A DNA stretch of 64,000 nucleotides from Flavihumibacter fluminis. Its GTDB lineage: Bacteria; Bacteroidota; Bacteroidia; Chitinophagales; Chitinophagaceae. The stretch is from the NCBI RefSeq assembly GCF_021491375.1, contig NZ_JAKEVY010000007.1, positions 1 to 64,000 on the forward strand, read 5' to 3'. Position 1 is the stretch's first letter. Every line of letters starts with the position of its first letter. The translations under genes were made by a program, and so were the position numbers. The notes beneath the pieces are model-generated. The model worked only from the letters and a program-made list of their open reading frames with translations, was not told the DNA's origin and did no database searches. This document shows, in pieces, positions 30,829 through 40,700 of the stretch.

Positions 30829-33531
30829 TCATAACCGTATCATACACTCCAAATAAATATACCGCGGTACGAGTTGGATTTGTTGAATACTGTTGAATAC
30901 ATTCTTGTAACTGCTCCTGTTCTCTATAGTTCCTGCATTTAAAAGATTGTGCAACCTGGACTGCAATTCAAACCGGCTATTGATCCGGTAGCTGATTTTA
31001 GCAGATAAGGTATGCAGCCTGCTGTTCTGTCCCAATTCGTTGAACTGGTATTGCAGGGCCGCGTTTACCGGCTTTTTCAGTCGGGTACTGATAGTGCTCT
31101 GAAAATTCCACAACCGGATATGATTGGTCTGCTCAGGTCGATTGGCTGCTTTCAACTGGTTGCTGAGCAGGGTAAAAGATAATCGCGTAGCTGCCTGTAT
31201 GGGAAAGTTCCATCCCGATTGAAGCGATACATACTGTTCCAAACTTCCCATTTTATACTGTATGCGCTCCTGGTTCAGGAGGGCCGGCATATTCCGGAAT
31301 ATAAAACTGAATCCGTATTCAATTCTGGATTGCAATGCAAGCAGGGGCAGTCCCAGGGAATAAGATGCCATCGTTTTCCAGTGATTTGATAATAAAGCGG
31401 GTTGCAGGAAACTGAATTCCGGTTGCTGTAAACTGCTCCAGCTATAATCAGCCGGACTATAACCTATCAACACACGTCCATTGCTGCTTAACTGGCTCGA
31501 GAAGTTGATGGAATAGAAATTGAAAAGCAACTCATGACTGGATACAGGTTGAAAGCTGGTTGCTTCCAGGTGAATGCTGTTGATTGAATTCACCAGGCTA
31601 TCACCCCAAAAATAAATGGGATCCGGTCTTTTTCTTTCAAAACTATACTGCATGCCAAGGCCTGCAGATGAATTGATTTCTTTGTAATAATCGATGGTTA
31701 GGGAGGGCGTGAAATAGAGGCTTTTACTGCTTGTTTGTAGTGTCGGAAGCAGGAAACCCGGTTGGATGGAAAATCCAATCCTTTGCTTTTTTTTCAACTG
31801 GTAACTGGAGCCCGCAAATCCTTTCATACTAAAAAAATGGAGGGAATGAAATCCATCCGGACGAATACTTTCCAATTCAGTTGTTACCCCGGTGCTCCAT
31901 ACGCTTGTATTCTTTCTGATTTTCAACTCAGACCTGGAACCGGCAGTTATCCTGTTTTGCCTGGTGCTGCTGATAAGCTCGTTGACTCCATCGGTTAATC
32001 CAAGCAGGCTATTGAACCTGGCAGTGCGCAGTTTCATTTGATCACGTACGGGGGAACTGCTCATAAATACTTCCTGTTGAAAAAGCCGGTTGGCTCCCAG
32101 CGCTTTAGTATGGTTCAGGCGGGCTTCGAAGAAGCGGATCCGGTTTGTATAATCAGCTATCGTGGTATCAGTAAGGGCACCTGTTAAGATGGAACGATAC
32201 CCGGTTGAATTATTGGACACCATTGCTTTGGCCCTGATCTCAGTACGGGCAGATCGATTTTGATCAAGCACATAGGAAGTTTCAAGTCCGGCCAGCTTTT
32301 CACCCGGATGCAGTGCTTCCTGCGACTCAATCGTCCATCCGGATCCATCTGCCAGTCGGTATTGATCTTCACCCTGCCTCCTGAGTTGATAATCATTTCT
32401 GAAATAACCTCCGGTCAGTCTGAATCCATTGTTGGATTTGCCTTTCGCGTGTAGTGTAAGCATTGCCTGTTGATCCCGGTTGTTGTAGGTATAGGGCAGA
32501 GGCAGACTGGGCGGTGTGATCAATTCAGGTTGCAGTAGCTGTTGCTGGTAACTGGTCAGAAAGGGCGATGATAAACTGCCTTCCTTATAGTGCGTGTTGA
32601 ATCCTGCCTGGATGGATCCCTGCAGATAATTTCCCACTGTATTCGATTCCGCCAGGCTGATCAGTTTTAGTTTTTTTCCGAAAGCCTGCACCGTTCCTTT
32701 GTAATGATATCGTTCATCTGTGCTGGCTCCCACGGTTAGATTGCCTGATATGGATTCTGCATAAGCTTTATTAAGTGTCAGATTGATGCCAGCTTCGCCC
32801 GACTTTTCGAATGCAGCCAATAAACGGTTTTCTGAAAAATTGCGGATCAGCTCAATATTCTCCACTGTTTCTGCAGCCAGATTTTTACTGATGAGCTGGT
32901 AGCCGTTTCCTGCAAGATCTGCTCCGTCTATCAGGATTTTTTTGATTTCAGTATTTTGAAAGCTGATGCGGCCATCTTCACTCACCTGGATACCCGGCAA
33001 TTTTCTTAGCAGGTCTTCCACTACCCGGGTTTCCTGCGATAGATATGGTTTAGCCTTATAAATGATGGTGTCTCCTGAAATTTTTACCGGATCTTTTTTC
33101 GCTACAATTACTGTGTCCAGTACCACTTTTTGTTCTGTAAGCTGAATGATTCCCAGGTCGCGGTCTTCAGGAAACGGACTGCTGTATGAAACTAGTTTCT
33201 TTTCAAAATTGATATGGGAAATATGCAACTGGAATGCTGTGGTTGCAGATAGGCTGAGTTCAAACTGGCCACTTGTTTTTGAGATACTCCATCCGATTAA
33301 CTGTTCCTTTTGAAAAGCCTGGATGGTTGCATTTACAACCGGTTCTCCTTTTGCATTGGTTAGTTTTCCTTTGATCTTTACAGGTAAGGGTTGAGCAATG
33401 CCGGTTGCTCCCGGTAAATATGCAACCAGGAACAACAGGCCATACAGCCATACTGTGTATAAGCGGTTAGTTGAAATATTCCAGTTGCTCAAAATGTTTG
33501 ATTTCAGTGCTGCAGGATTCACAGGAAGCAT
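30829..33531 (-). CDS. TonB-dependent-receptor-like outer-membrane barrel with carboxypeptidase-regulatory domain
   Basis: About 900 residues. The signal region (YTVWLYGLLFLVAYLPGATG) is followed by a carboxypeptidase-regulatory-like domain (KIKGKLTNAKGEPVVNATIQ, about 52-135), then a plug-like domain (VEDLLRKLPGIQVSEDGRIS, KKILIDGADLAGNGY), and a long beta-barrel to the end. It is of the family that accompanies GLPGLI genes in Bacteroidota. The 5' end overlaps the preceding GLPGLI gene by 65 bp if the first ATG is used; a TTG 13 codons later is possible. It ends in front of a strong terminator. Confidence 0.78.
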   Translation of the reverse strand: MLPVNPAALKSNILSNWNISTNRLYTVWLYGLLFLVAYLPGATGIAQPLPVKIKGKLTNAKGEPVVNATIQAFQKEQLIGWSISKTSGQFELSLSATTAFQLHISHINFEKKLVSYSSPFPEDRDLGIIQLTEQKVVLDTVIVAKKDPVKISGDTIIYKAKPYLSQETRVVEDLLRKLPGIQVSEDGRISFQNTEIKKILIDGADLAGNGYQLISKNLAAETVENIELIRNFSENRLLAAFEKSGEAGINLTLNKAYAESISGNLTVGASTDERYHYKGTVQAFGKKLKLISLAESNTVGNYLQGSIQAGFNTHYKEGSLSSPFLTSYQQQLLQPELITPPSLPLPYTYNNRDQQAMLTLHAKGKSNNGFRLTGGYFRNDYQLRRQGEDQYRLADGSGWTIESQEALHPGEKLAGLETSYVLDQNRSARTEIRAKAMVSNNSTGYRSILTGALTDTTIADYTNRIRFFEARLNHTKALGANRLFQQEVFMSSSPVRDQMKLRTARFNSLLGLTDGVNELISSTRQNRITAGSRSELKIRKNTSVWSTGVTTELESIRPDGFHSLHFFSMKGFAGSSYQLKKKQRIGFSIQPGFLLPTLQTSSKSLYFTPSLTIDYYKEINSSAGLGMQYSFERKRPDPIYFWGDSLVNSINSIHLEATSFQPVSSHELLFNFYSINFSSQLSSNGRVLIGYSPADYSWSSLQQPEFSFLQPALLSNHWKTMASYSLGLPLLALQSRIEYGFSFIFRNMPALLNQERIQYKMGSLEQYVSLQSGWNFPIQAATRLSFTLLSNQLKAANRPEQTNHIRLWNFQSTISTRLKKPVNAALQYQFNELGQNSRLHTLSAKISYRINSRFELQSRLHNLLNAGTIENRSSYKNVFNSIQQIQLVPRYIYLECMIRL

Positions 33532-34207
33532 CTGCTGCTTTCAGCTCCACTATGTATTTTTTCAGCCAGCGATCTGTGAGCTGTGCATATTTTTCAATTG
33601 AGAGTATTGGTTTCTTTGGCGTTTTATAAGAAGCAGTGGCTGTCTCTTGAGTAACGATGCCGGTTAACCGATAGACAAAAAAATCATGCTCGTCTGAGAT
33701 GCGATAGATGAGTCCGGGCAGGCCACCGAATTTCCAGGGTCCGTTTGGAATGGGCACTGCCGGATTAAACCAGGCGGTATATAACCTGCCTCGAAACCGG
33801 GTGCTCGCCTTCTGAAGGATTATACCTCCTTCCTGCACGGTATCATTACTGATATTCCAGCTAAACGGATGCAGACTATCTGCAATCCATTTGTCCATGG
33901 CTACCGGTGTGAAATCTTTAAAATAGAGTTGATTGGAAGCCGGATTTTTCAATATGTACATGATGCTGTCTTCCATCATGAATTGATGATTGTTCATGAG
34001 CACGGAGGCATTGTATTCCCTATCCTGCACCTGGAAGAAAACAGAACGTCCATCTGGCAGAACATTCAGGTCTCCTTTTAGTCGCAGTATCACCTTTGAA
34101 TCGGATGTATCAAATGCGAAATTGTAATCCAGTTCATAGGAAATGATATGAACGGGCTGACTCTTCAACAGAACCGGAAACAACAGCAATATGAATAAAC
34201 GTAACAT
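33467..34207 (-). CDS. GLPGLI-family protein (second of two)
   Basis: A 246-residue protein with a signal peptide (MLRLFILLLFPVLLKSQ). The diagnostic motif is GPWKFGGLPGLIYRISD (about residue 150). GLPGLI proteins (TIGR01200) are Bacteroidota-specific periplasmic proteins of unknown function, often in tandem and next to a barrel protein. It starts 2 bp after the upstream GLPGLI gene. The tail carries CESC, a possible redox or metal pair. Confidence 0.88.
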   Translation of the reverse strand: MLRLFILLLFPVLLKSQPVHIISYELDYNFAFDTSDSKVILRLKGDLNVLPDGRSVFFQVQDREYNASVLMNNHQFMMEDSIMYILKNPASNQLYFKDFTPVAMDKWIADSLHPFSWNISNDTVQEGGIILQKASTRFRGRLYTAWFNPAVPIPNGPWKFGGLPGLIYRISDEHDFFVYRLTGIVTQETATASYKTPKKPILSIEKYAQLTDRWLKKYIVELKAADASCESCSTEIKHFEQLEYFN

Positions 34208-34209
34208 GG

Positions 34210-34917
34210 TTATAGTTTTTCGATCAGGTTAACATTGTATTTCACTGCACTGGCTTTTGCAGTTTTCTTTTTCCCCTTATTGTAAGATTTCATGAATTCC
34301 TGGTTGCTTTCCTCGAGCCAGTTTTTAACATCGGTAGTAAAATCCTGGTAGGTGGCGCTTGTAAGAGGTAGAGTAGGGGCGGCTAGAGCAGTTGTACCCT
34401 GCTTCAGATTTCTCAAATAGAAATAGGCAAACCCATCATCAGAATAGGCGAGTCGCACGAGTCCCGGCAAACCGCTTAATTTCCAGGGACCGGTTTTGAT
34501 ACCAACCGATTCATCATACCAGGCAGTATAGGTACGTCCGCGAAAGGCTGCAGTAGCTTTTGTGACCTGGTACCCATCTAAAAAACGAACACTGTCTGCA
34601 TGGATGGTCCATTGCGGTCCAGGCAAACTATCGCGATAAGTTTTAGTACCGCTGAAAAACTGAAAGTCTTTGAAGTACAGTGTCTGGTCATCAGGTTTGC
34701 TAAAAACCCAATACAGGGTATCTGTTACTGTCTTCTGACTGTTTTGAAAGTAGAAGGCAGTACCATTTTCAAAGCACCATAACTGGGCTGTTTTGGTGCT
34801 GTCTGTGGGCGATAACTGGTATATCGCCTGTGTTGCGCTTTGTGCGAAACTCCTGTTCGAAAACAGGAGCAGGCTAACTGAAACGTATAAAAAACTGAGA
34901 ATTGTATGGTAAGTCAT
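34210..34917 (-). CDS. GLPGLI-family protein (first of two)
   Basis: A 235-residue protein with a signal peptide (ILSFLYVSVSLLLFSNRSFAQ). The motif GPWKLSGLPGLVRLAYSD near residue 150 identifies the family. It resembles the downstream copy along its length (both have an AFRGRTYTAWYDESV-like segment), so the two arose by duplication. It sits 47 bp after the small secreted protein gene, in one operon with the barrel gene. Confidence 0.88.
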   Translation of the reverse strand: MTYHTILSFLYVSVSLLLFSNRSFAQSATQAIYQLSPTDSTKTAQLWCFENGTAFYFQNSQKTVTDTLYWVFSKPDDQTLYFKDFQFFSGTKTYRDSLPGPQWTIHADSVRFLDGYQVTKATAAFRGRTYTAWYDESVGIKTGPWKLSGLPGLVRLAYSDDGFAYFYLRNLKQGTTALAAPTLPLTSATYQDFTTDVKNWLEESNQEFMKSYNKGKKKTAKASAVKYNVNLIEKL

Positions 34918-34964
34918 TTTTCACGGTTGAATGATAAAAATGACTTTTACCTATCCGGGATTAG

Positions 34965-35288
34965 TTACTGAACAGCTTTTTTCTTTTTACCGCAATCTGC
35001 CACCATGCCTCTTGCTTCCTGGCAGGTATCGGCTGTTGCTGAACAGGTAACTTTTCCGCCTATTCCGAGAAAACCAATGCTTACTTCTACTGTAACGGTA
35101 CAGCTTGCTTCTTCCTGTTGCATAGTAGCAGGAACAGCAAAGGGATTGATTGAATTTTCCACTTTAAAATTGGAAAGGGCTTTTTGGAATTCCGGTGCTT
35201 TTTTGACGTCTTCAGGATTTACTCCGGTTGAAGCTTGTGCGAATAATCCTGCTGCGACGAACAGGAGTGTTAGTGCTAAATTTCTCAT
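34965..35288 (-). CDS. Small secreted Cys-containing protein upstream of GLPGLI genes
   Basis: A 107-residue protein with a signal peptide (LALTLLFVAAGLFAQAS). The mature part is short, with a Lys-rich segment and a C-terminal domain with four cysteines (SCTVTVEVSIG, KVTCSATADTC, MVADCGKKKK). There is a run of Gly in the strand SIGFLGIGGK. No family is recognised. As first gene of the operon it may be the substrate or secreted product handled by the GLPGLI and barrel proteins; this is inference. Confidence 0.65.
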   Translation of the reverse strand: MRNLALTLLFVAAGLFAQASTGVNPEDVKKAPEFQKALSNFKVENSINPFAVPATMQQEEASCTVTVEVSIGFLGIGGKVTCSATADTCQEARGMVADCGKKKKAVQ

Positions 35289-35431
35289 AATCTAAAGGTT
35301 TAAGTATTGAATTAATAGGATAGGTAAAAGTCAATCCAACTACAACAACACATTCCTGAAAGTTTAATACGAAAAAAAATTACCCAGAAATATTTACCCG
35401 AAACTGGTAATAGATGGGGTGGGGATGAAAC

Positions 35432-35467
35432 AAAAAAGCACTTACAGATTAGAATCCATAAGTGCTT
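35432..35467 (-). terminator. Terminator after tRNA-Met
   Basis: AAGCACTTA (35436-35444) pairs with TAAGTGCTT (35459-35467); on the minus strand the stem is followed by TTTTTT. It lies directly after the tRNA. Confidence 0.75.
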
Positions 35468-35474
35468 CATCAAG

Positions 35475-35548
35475 TGGGCCCTGCCGGGCTCGAACCAGCG
35501 ACCCTCTGATTATGAGTCAGATGCTCTAACCGACTGAGCTAAGGGCCC
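35475..35548 (-). tRNA. tRNA-Met (anticodon CAT)
   Basis: A 74-nt cloverleaf on the minus strand. The acceptor GGGCCCT pairs with AGGGCCC, with an A discriminator. The anticodon stem-loop is TCTGA-CTCATAA-TCAGA (CAT) and the T arm GCTGGTTCGAGCCCGGC. The acceptor and paired first base fit elongator Met; tRNA-Ile2 would need a lysidine-modified CAT and cannot be excluded by eye. Confidence 0.9.
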
Positions 35549-35703
35549 TTCCTCTTGCGAGGCGCCTTCCCAAAAAGGGTTTGGCAGGCCGCAAAAATAT
35601 AAAAACCCGGGCGATTTGCGGCTTCTGGAAAAAAATATTCCGCGACTGGTTCAATATTGTACATTTATGCCTCGATTTTGCTTTTTAATTGCTGCTGCGA
35701 AGT

Positions 35704-36285
35704 ATGATTGCTCCTGCCAGAATACAATACCTGAAGGAACGCATTGCGCGTTTCAACGACCAACAGGCGTATCGGGAGCTTTATATGGCATTTTTCCCAC
35801 CTCTTCTTCAGTTCGCCAGTGGTTTTATTAAATCCCGTCAGTCAGCCGAAGAAATAGTTTCCGATGTATTTATTACTATCTGGGAAAAGCGCAATCGCCT
35901 GGAACATGTCAGCAATCTCAAATTGTATCTGTACACAGCAACCCGCAATACGGCTATTAATTATATTACCCGTCACAATAAAGTGATGGTGACTGATCTG
36001 AGTGAGTTGCCCGTTGAGTTGCAGTCCCTGCAGTATGATCCGGAGCGCATGTTGATTACCTCTGAGATGAAAAAAATGATTGCGGAAGCGATCAACAGTC
36101 TGCCTGCCCGCTGCAAACTGATTTTCAAGCTGGTAAAAGAGGATGAACTCAAATACCGGGAAGTAGCCGAATTGCTGAAAGTGTCCATCAAAACAGTTGA
36201 AACCCAGATGAGTATCGCGCTCAAGCGCATTGGGGAAGCCATCCGTTTTGACCCCCGCAAAACCCTGCCCACCGGCAAACGCTAG
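35704..36285 (+). CDS. ECF RNA polymerase sigma factor (PUL type)
   Basis: A protein of 193 residues starting MIAPARIQYLKERIARFND. Region 2 includes ELYMAFFPPLLQFASGFIKS and EEIVSDVFITIWEKRN; region 4 includes RCKLIFKLVKEDELKYREVA and the HTH KVSIKTVETQMSIALKRIG. It is a sigma-70 ECF factor of the Bacteroidota FecI-like group. The FecR gene follows 172 bp downstream, then a SusC with a signalling domain, so it should activate this polysaccharide locus when a glycan is sensed. Confidence 0.92.
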   Translation: MIAPARIQYLKERIARFNDQQAYRELYMAFFPPLLQFASGFIKSRQSAEEIVSDVFITIWEKRNRLEHVSNLKLYLYTATRNTAINYITRHNKVMVTDLSELPVELQSLQYDPERMLITSEMKKMIAEAINSLPARCKLIFKLVKEDELKYREVAELLKVSIKTVETQMSIALKRIGEAIRFDPRKTLPTGKR

Positions 36286-36286
36286 A

Positions 36287-36389
36287 CTCCCCCGCCTCCC
36301 CCGCCTCCTTTGTCTCCTCTTCCCTGCCTCCTTTGTCTCCTGTTTCCCGTCTCCTTTGTTTCCCGCCTCCTTCGTCTCCTGTTTCCTTT
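36287..36389 (+). repeat. Polypyrimidine tract with CCTCCTTTGTCTCCTG-type units
   Basis: A C/T-only run of about 100 bp in which CCTCCTTTGTCTCC and CGTCTCCT units repeat imperfectly. It lies between the sigma factor and FecR genes. Similar tracts occur at 15461 and 61061, so this looks like a dispersed intergenic repeat. Confidence 0.6.
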
Positions 36390-36457
36390 AAAAATTTTTC
36401 TTCCATGCTTCAGGGTAAACCCTCCTTTCCTGTGTCTTATACATTCACAACCTACAC

Positions 36458-37561
36458 ATGCAAGACAGGATTTGGGAAATTGTTGCTAAAAAACTCGCAG
36501 GAGAAGCCAGCGTCCATGAATTGGAAGAGCTGGAAGAAGCACTGCGAAAGAGCCCTGAATTGCATTATCCCCTTCAAACCATTTCCGATCTCTGGTTTCA
36601 TTCCCTGCCCGTAACAGAAGATGCCAGCCAGGCATTCGAACGACACCTGGAAAGGATGAAAGCCCAGGGAATTGAAATGGAACCGGCTGATAATCAGGAA
36701 GTAATAGAGTTTGAGGAAAAATCGAGCCGGTTCGTATGGCTGAAATGGATGGCAGCTGCACTGGTTGTTTTTATTGCAGGATGGTATTTTTTATTAAGAG
36801 ATTCAGCTACTGCCGGCAGCGAATCCACTCCCTCTCTTGCCCTTAATAGTGAAGTTTCTACCAAAAATGGATCCCGCTCCAAGATCATGTTGCCCGATGG
36901 AACCCAGGTTTGGCTCAATGCCGGTTCCAAACTGACCTATGGAAAAGAATTTGGAAACCGCCTGCGGGAAGTAACCCTGATCGGGGAAGCCTATTTTGAT
37001 GTGGTGAAAGATTCTGCCAGGCCTTTTTTGATCCATGCCCGCAATGTTGATATCCGGGTATTGGGTACCGCCTTCAATGTGAAATCTTACCCAGGTGATA
37101 AAACTACCGAAACCAGCCTTATCCGCGGTAGCGTGGAAGTGAGCATCAAAAACAGGCCCAAGGAAAAAATCATCCTGAAGCCCAATGAAAAGCTGGTTGT
37201 CAATTCCGAGCTGGACAGTATAGTTGCCAAACCCAGTCAGCCACAGGTAGCCAGGGCCGTAAGGACTGCACCCCAGGTTGTCCTCGACCAGGTAAATTAT
37301 CATGAGAAAGAACAGGTAATTGTTGAAACTTCCTGGGTGGACAATATCCTGATCTTCGATGCGGAAACCTTTGCTGAACTGGCTCCGAAACTGGAACGCT
37401 GGTACGGTGTGAAAATAATTTTTACTTCTCATGATATTCAAAAAATCCGGCTTACTGGTTCTTTTAAGGGCGAATCTCTGCAAACAGCGCTTAAAGGATT
37501 GAAAATAACTGCCAATTTCAATTACACCATTAAAAACGATACCGTGATTATCTCACCTTAA
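36458..37561 (+). CDS. FecR-family anti-sigma factor
   Basis: A 367-residue protein. The N-terminal ~85 residues are cytoplasmic (sigma-binding part); one TM segment is at about 91-110 (MAAALVVFIAGWYFLL). The FecR domain (about 125-230) has SRSKIMLPDGTQVWLNAGSK, EAYFDVVKDSARPFLIH and VRVLGTAFNVKSY-like strands, and a DUF4974 domain follows (about 295-366), containing FAELAPKLERWYGVK and LTGSFKGESLQTALKGL. It relays the SusC signal to the sigma factor. Sigma, FecR and SusC are consecutive and co-directional. Confidence 0.92.
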   Translation: MQDRIWEIVAKKLAGEASVHELEELEEALRKSPELHYPLQTISDLWFHSLPVTEDASQAFERHLERMKAQGIEMEPADNQEVIEFEEKSSRFVWLKWMAAALVVFIAGWYFLLRDSATAGSESTPSLALNSEVSTKNGSRSKIMLPDGTQVWLNAGSKLTYGKEFGNRLREVTLIGEAYFDVVKDSARPFLIHARNVDIRVLGTAFNVKSYPGDKTTETSLIRGSVEVSIKNRPKEKIILKPNEKLVVNSELDSIVAKPSQPQVARAVRTAPQVVLDQVNYHEKEQVIVETSWVDNILIFDAETFAELAPKLERWYGVKIIFTSHDIQKIRLTGSFKGESLQTALKGLKITANFNYTIKNDTVIISP

Positions 37562-37609
37562 ACATATAAAAACCGATTGCATATGACGCCAAACTCCTCC
37601 TAATAAAAA

Positions 37610-37673
37610 CGGGAAATGCGCCAACATTTCCCGCAGGATACTTAAGATGCTATCAACGCTCGCAATGTTGATA
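37610..37673 (+). promoter_or_regulatory. Two hairpins between FecR and SusC genes
   Basis: The first is CGGGAAATG (37610-37618) with CATTTCCCG (37625-37633); the second is TATCAAC (37651-37657) with GTTGATA (37667-37673). Neither is followed by a T run, so these are leader structures or weak attenuators in front of the SusC gene rather than terminators. Confidence 0.45.
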
Positions 37674-37705
37674 AACCTGTTTATGTAACCCTAATTGCTC
37701 AAAGT

Positions 37706-40700
37706 ATGAAAAAAACTTCATATGGTGGCACGCTATTGTGTCAACCATTGCTGCTAAAGTTTTTCCGAATTATGAAATTGACTGCTCTGTTTATGCTGGT
37801 ATGTGCCCTCCAGGTTTCGGCTGGGGTTTATTCCCAAACCAGGGTAAGTCTTAAAATGGACGGGGTAAATATCAAGAAAGCCCTTTCTACCATCGAACGT
37901 AAATCCAGTTACCGCTTCCTCTACAACCTTGCTTTGTTTAATGAAAATGACAAGGTGAACATCTCTTCTTCCAATGAAGAAGTGTTGAAAGTGGTGGATC
38001 GTCTGCTGGAAAATACCGACCTGACCTACGAAGTGCTTGACAACTACCTGGTAGTGATCAAATTCAAGGGAGTTGAATTCCAACAACAACAGGTTACCGG
38101 TCGGATTACCAATGCCGCAGGTGAACCCTTACCCGGCGCCTCTATCAAAGTCAAAGGAACTACCGGAGGTACTTCTGCTGATGCAAATGGTAATTTCACC
38201 ATTTCTGTTCCTGCAAATGCTACCCTCATCGTCTCCAGCATCGGGTTTGAAGACCAGGAAATTAAAGTAGGCGATCGCACCATTTTGAATGTGGTGTTGA
38301 AAGAGTCTACCAAAATCCAGGACGAAGTGGTGGTGATTGGTTATGGTACCGCCGCCAAACGCGACCTTACAGGTAGTATCACTAAAGTGATGGGTAAGGA
38401 AGTGGCAGATAAACCCAACACCAACCCGGTGGCTTCTCTCCAGGGTAAGGTTGCCGGGCTGAGTATCGTGAACTCCGGTACGCCAGGCCGTGAACCAGAT
38501 ATTCGCATACGTGGTACTGTTAGTATCGGTGCGGTGAAGCCTTTGTATGTGGTAGATGGTATTTTCAATGACAACATCGATTACCTCAACCCCAATGATA
38601 TTGAGTCGATCGAAATTCTGAAAGACCCTTCTTCACTGGCGATCTTCGGTATCCGCGGTGCTTCCGGTGTTATCGCAATTACTACCAAAAAAGCAAAAGC
38701 CGGACAACTGCTGATCAATTTCAATAGCAGTATTGGTGCTAAAAAACTCGTGGATAAAATCGACATGGTAAATGCGCAGCAGTTTAAAGAACTGTTCAAT
38801 GAAGAACAGGCAAACCTGGGCATTACCGGCAGCGATTTGTTTGATTATACTCCCTGGACCGGTAATACGGATTGGGTAAATCTCATGACCCGTACAGGTA
38901 TTTTCAATAACAATAACCTGAGCATTACCGGTAGTTCTGAAAAGAACAAGTTCTACATGGGCATCGGTTATATTACTGATGAAGGTGTAGTTAAAAATGA
39001 AAGACTGGAGAAAATCCTCCTAACGATTAATGATGAATACAAAGTAAACAAAAACATCAAGCTTGGATTTAACATGAATGGTTTCCGCCAACGCCTTCCA
39101 TTCAGCCAGGCAGATGGCCTGTTGTTCGACGCACGCAGGGTTCTTCCTATCTCGGATCCATTTGATGAAGCCAGTGGCAGATATTCTCAGCTCGCTATTC
39201 AGCAGGCTCAGATGAGTAATCCGCTCATGAACCTGGAGACCAAATGGGACAAAGAAAGGAAGATGGAATACAGAATGGTTGGTAGTGTTTATTTCGATGT
39301 CAACTTCCTGAGAAATTTCAATTGGCGTACAACGCTGTATGGAGATATGTCTTGGGGTGATGATCGTACTTATAATCCCATTATTGAAGTATTTAACCCA
39401 ACGCTCCCTGCAGGAGAACAGGTGTTTGTAGATCCGAATAACAGAATCACTTCCGTTAGCCAGAATAAGCACGAATGGAAAAAATTCCAGCAGGATCACA
39501 TCCTCACCTATAAAAAAGATTTTGGAGACCATGGTTTGACTTTGTTGGCTGGTTTCACTACTTACTTCAATTCCTATAGCGGACTGCTTGCAACAGCACG
39601 TCAAAAAGATCCGGGTGATGCTATTCCTGATGATCCCCGGTTCTGGTATATTGATAATGGATTTGTGGATCAGACAACGCGTCGTTCTTCTTCCGGTCAG
39701 TGGGAAAAAGCAACCGCTTCCGGCCTCTTCCGCCTCTTGTATAACTACCAGGGGAAGTATATGCTGAATGCCTCTTTCAGAAGAGATGGATCATCCCAAA
39801 TATCCCCAGCAAACAGATGGAAAAGTTTTTACTCCGTGGGTGCCGCATGGGAAGTTACCCGGGAAAATTTTATGGCTCGTCAAAACCTGTTTGATTACTT
39901 GAAAGTTAAAGCCTCCTGGGGTCTGCTAGGTGTTCAGAATACCTACGGATATGATTATCCTTTCTTCCCCGGACTTCAAACTGGTAATACGGCAGTTTTT
40001 GGAAACAATATCATTCCTGCTTATTCTCAGGCTTATATTCCAAATGAAAACCTGACATGGGAAGTGGTGGATTCAAAAGAAGTAGGATTTGAAGCTTATA
40101 TGCTGAACAATCGCCTGCGTGTTGAAGCTGCGTACTATAATAAAGATACCCGCGATGTAATGACCCTGGTTCGGGTAGGTTCTGGTGCAGGTAGCCGTTT
40201 GGATAACGTGGGCCGTGTTAAAAACAGTGGAATTGAACTGGCAGCAGGTTGGACACAAAAAATCACCAATGATTTCACCATCACTTTTAATGGTAACATC
40301 ACAACGTTCAACAACAAGGTGATTTCTCTTGGTGGTGACCGCCTTCCCCCCAGCGAAGAAAGACCAAACGTAACTGAAGCTGGTTATCCGATTGGTTATT
40401 TCTATGGTTATGTGGTGGATGGGCTGTATCAGAGTTATGCCGATAAACTGGCTTCTCCACCTGTACAGGGTTATGAGTATGGTCCGGGTGATTTCAAATA
40501 CCGCGATATCAATGGCGATGGTGTAATCAATTCTGATGACCGCACGATGATTGGTAATCCTACTCCTGATTTTGCCTATGGTTTCTCCCTGGGTGCAAAC
40601 TTCAAGGGTTTTGATTTCGGTATCGACTTCAATGGTGTTTACGGAAATGAAATCTATCGCTATTGGGGTAGTTCCGAATTGCCATTTACCAAATTCAACT

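Noticed and set aside
36803-37483. Minus-strand frame opposite the FecR gene
   Set aside because: It is a shadow of the FecR gene, whose domains are clear.
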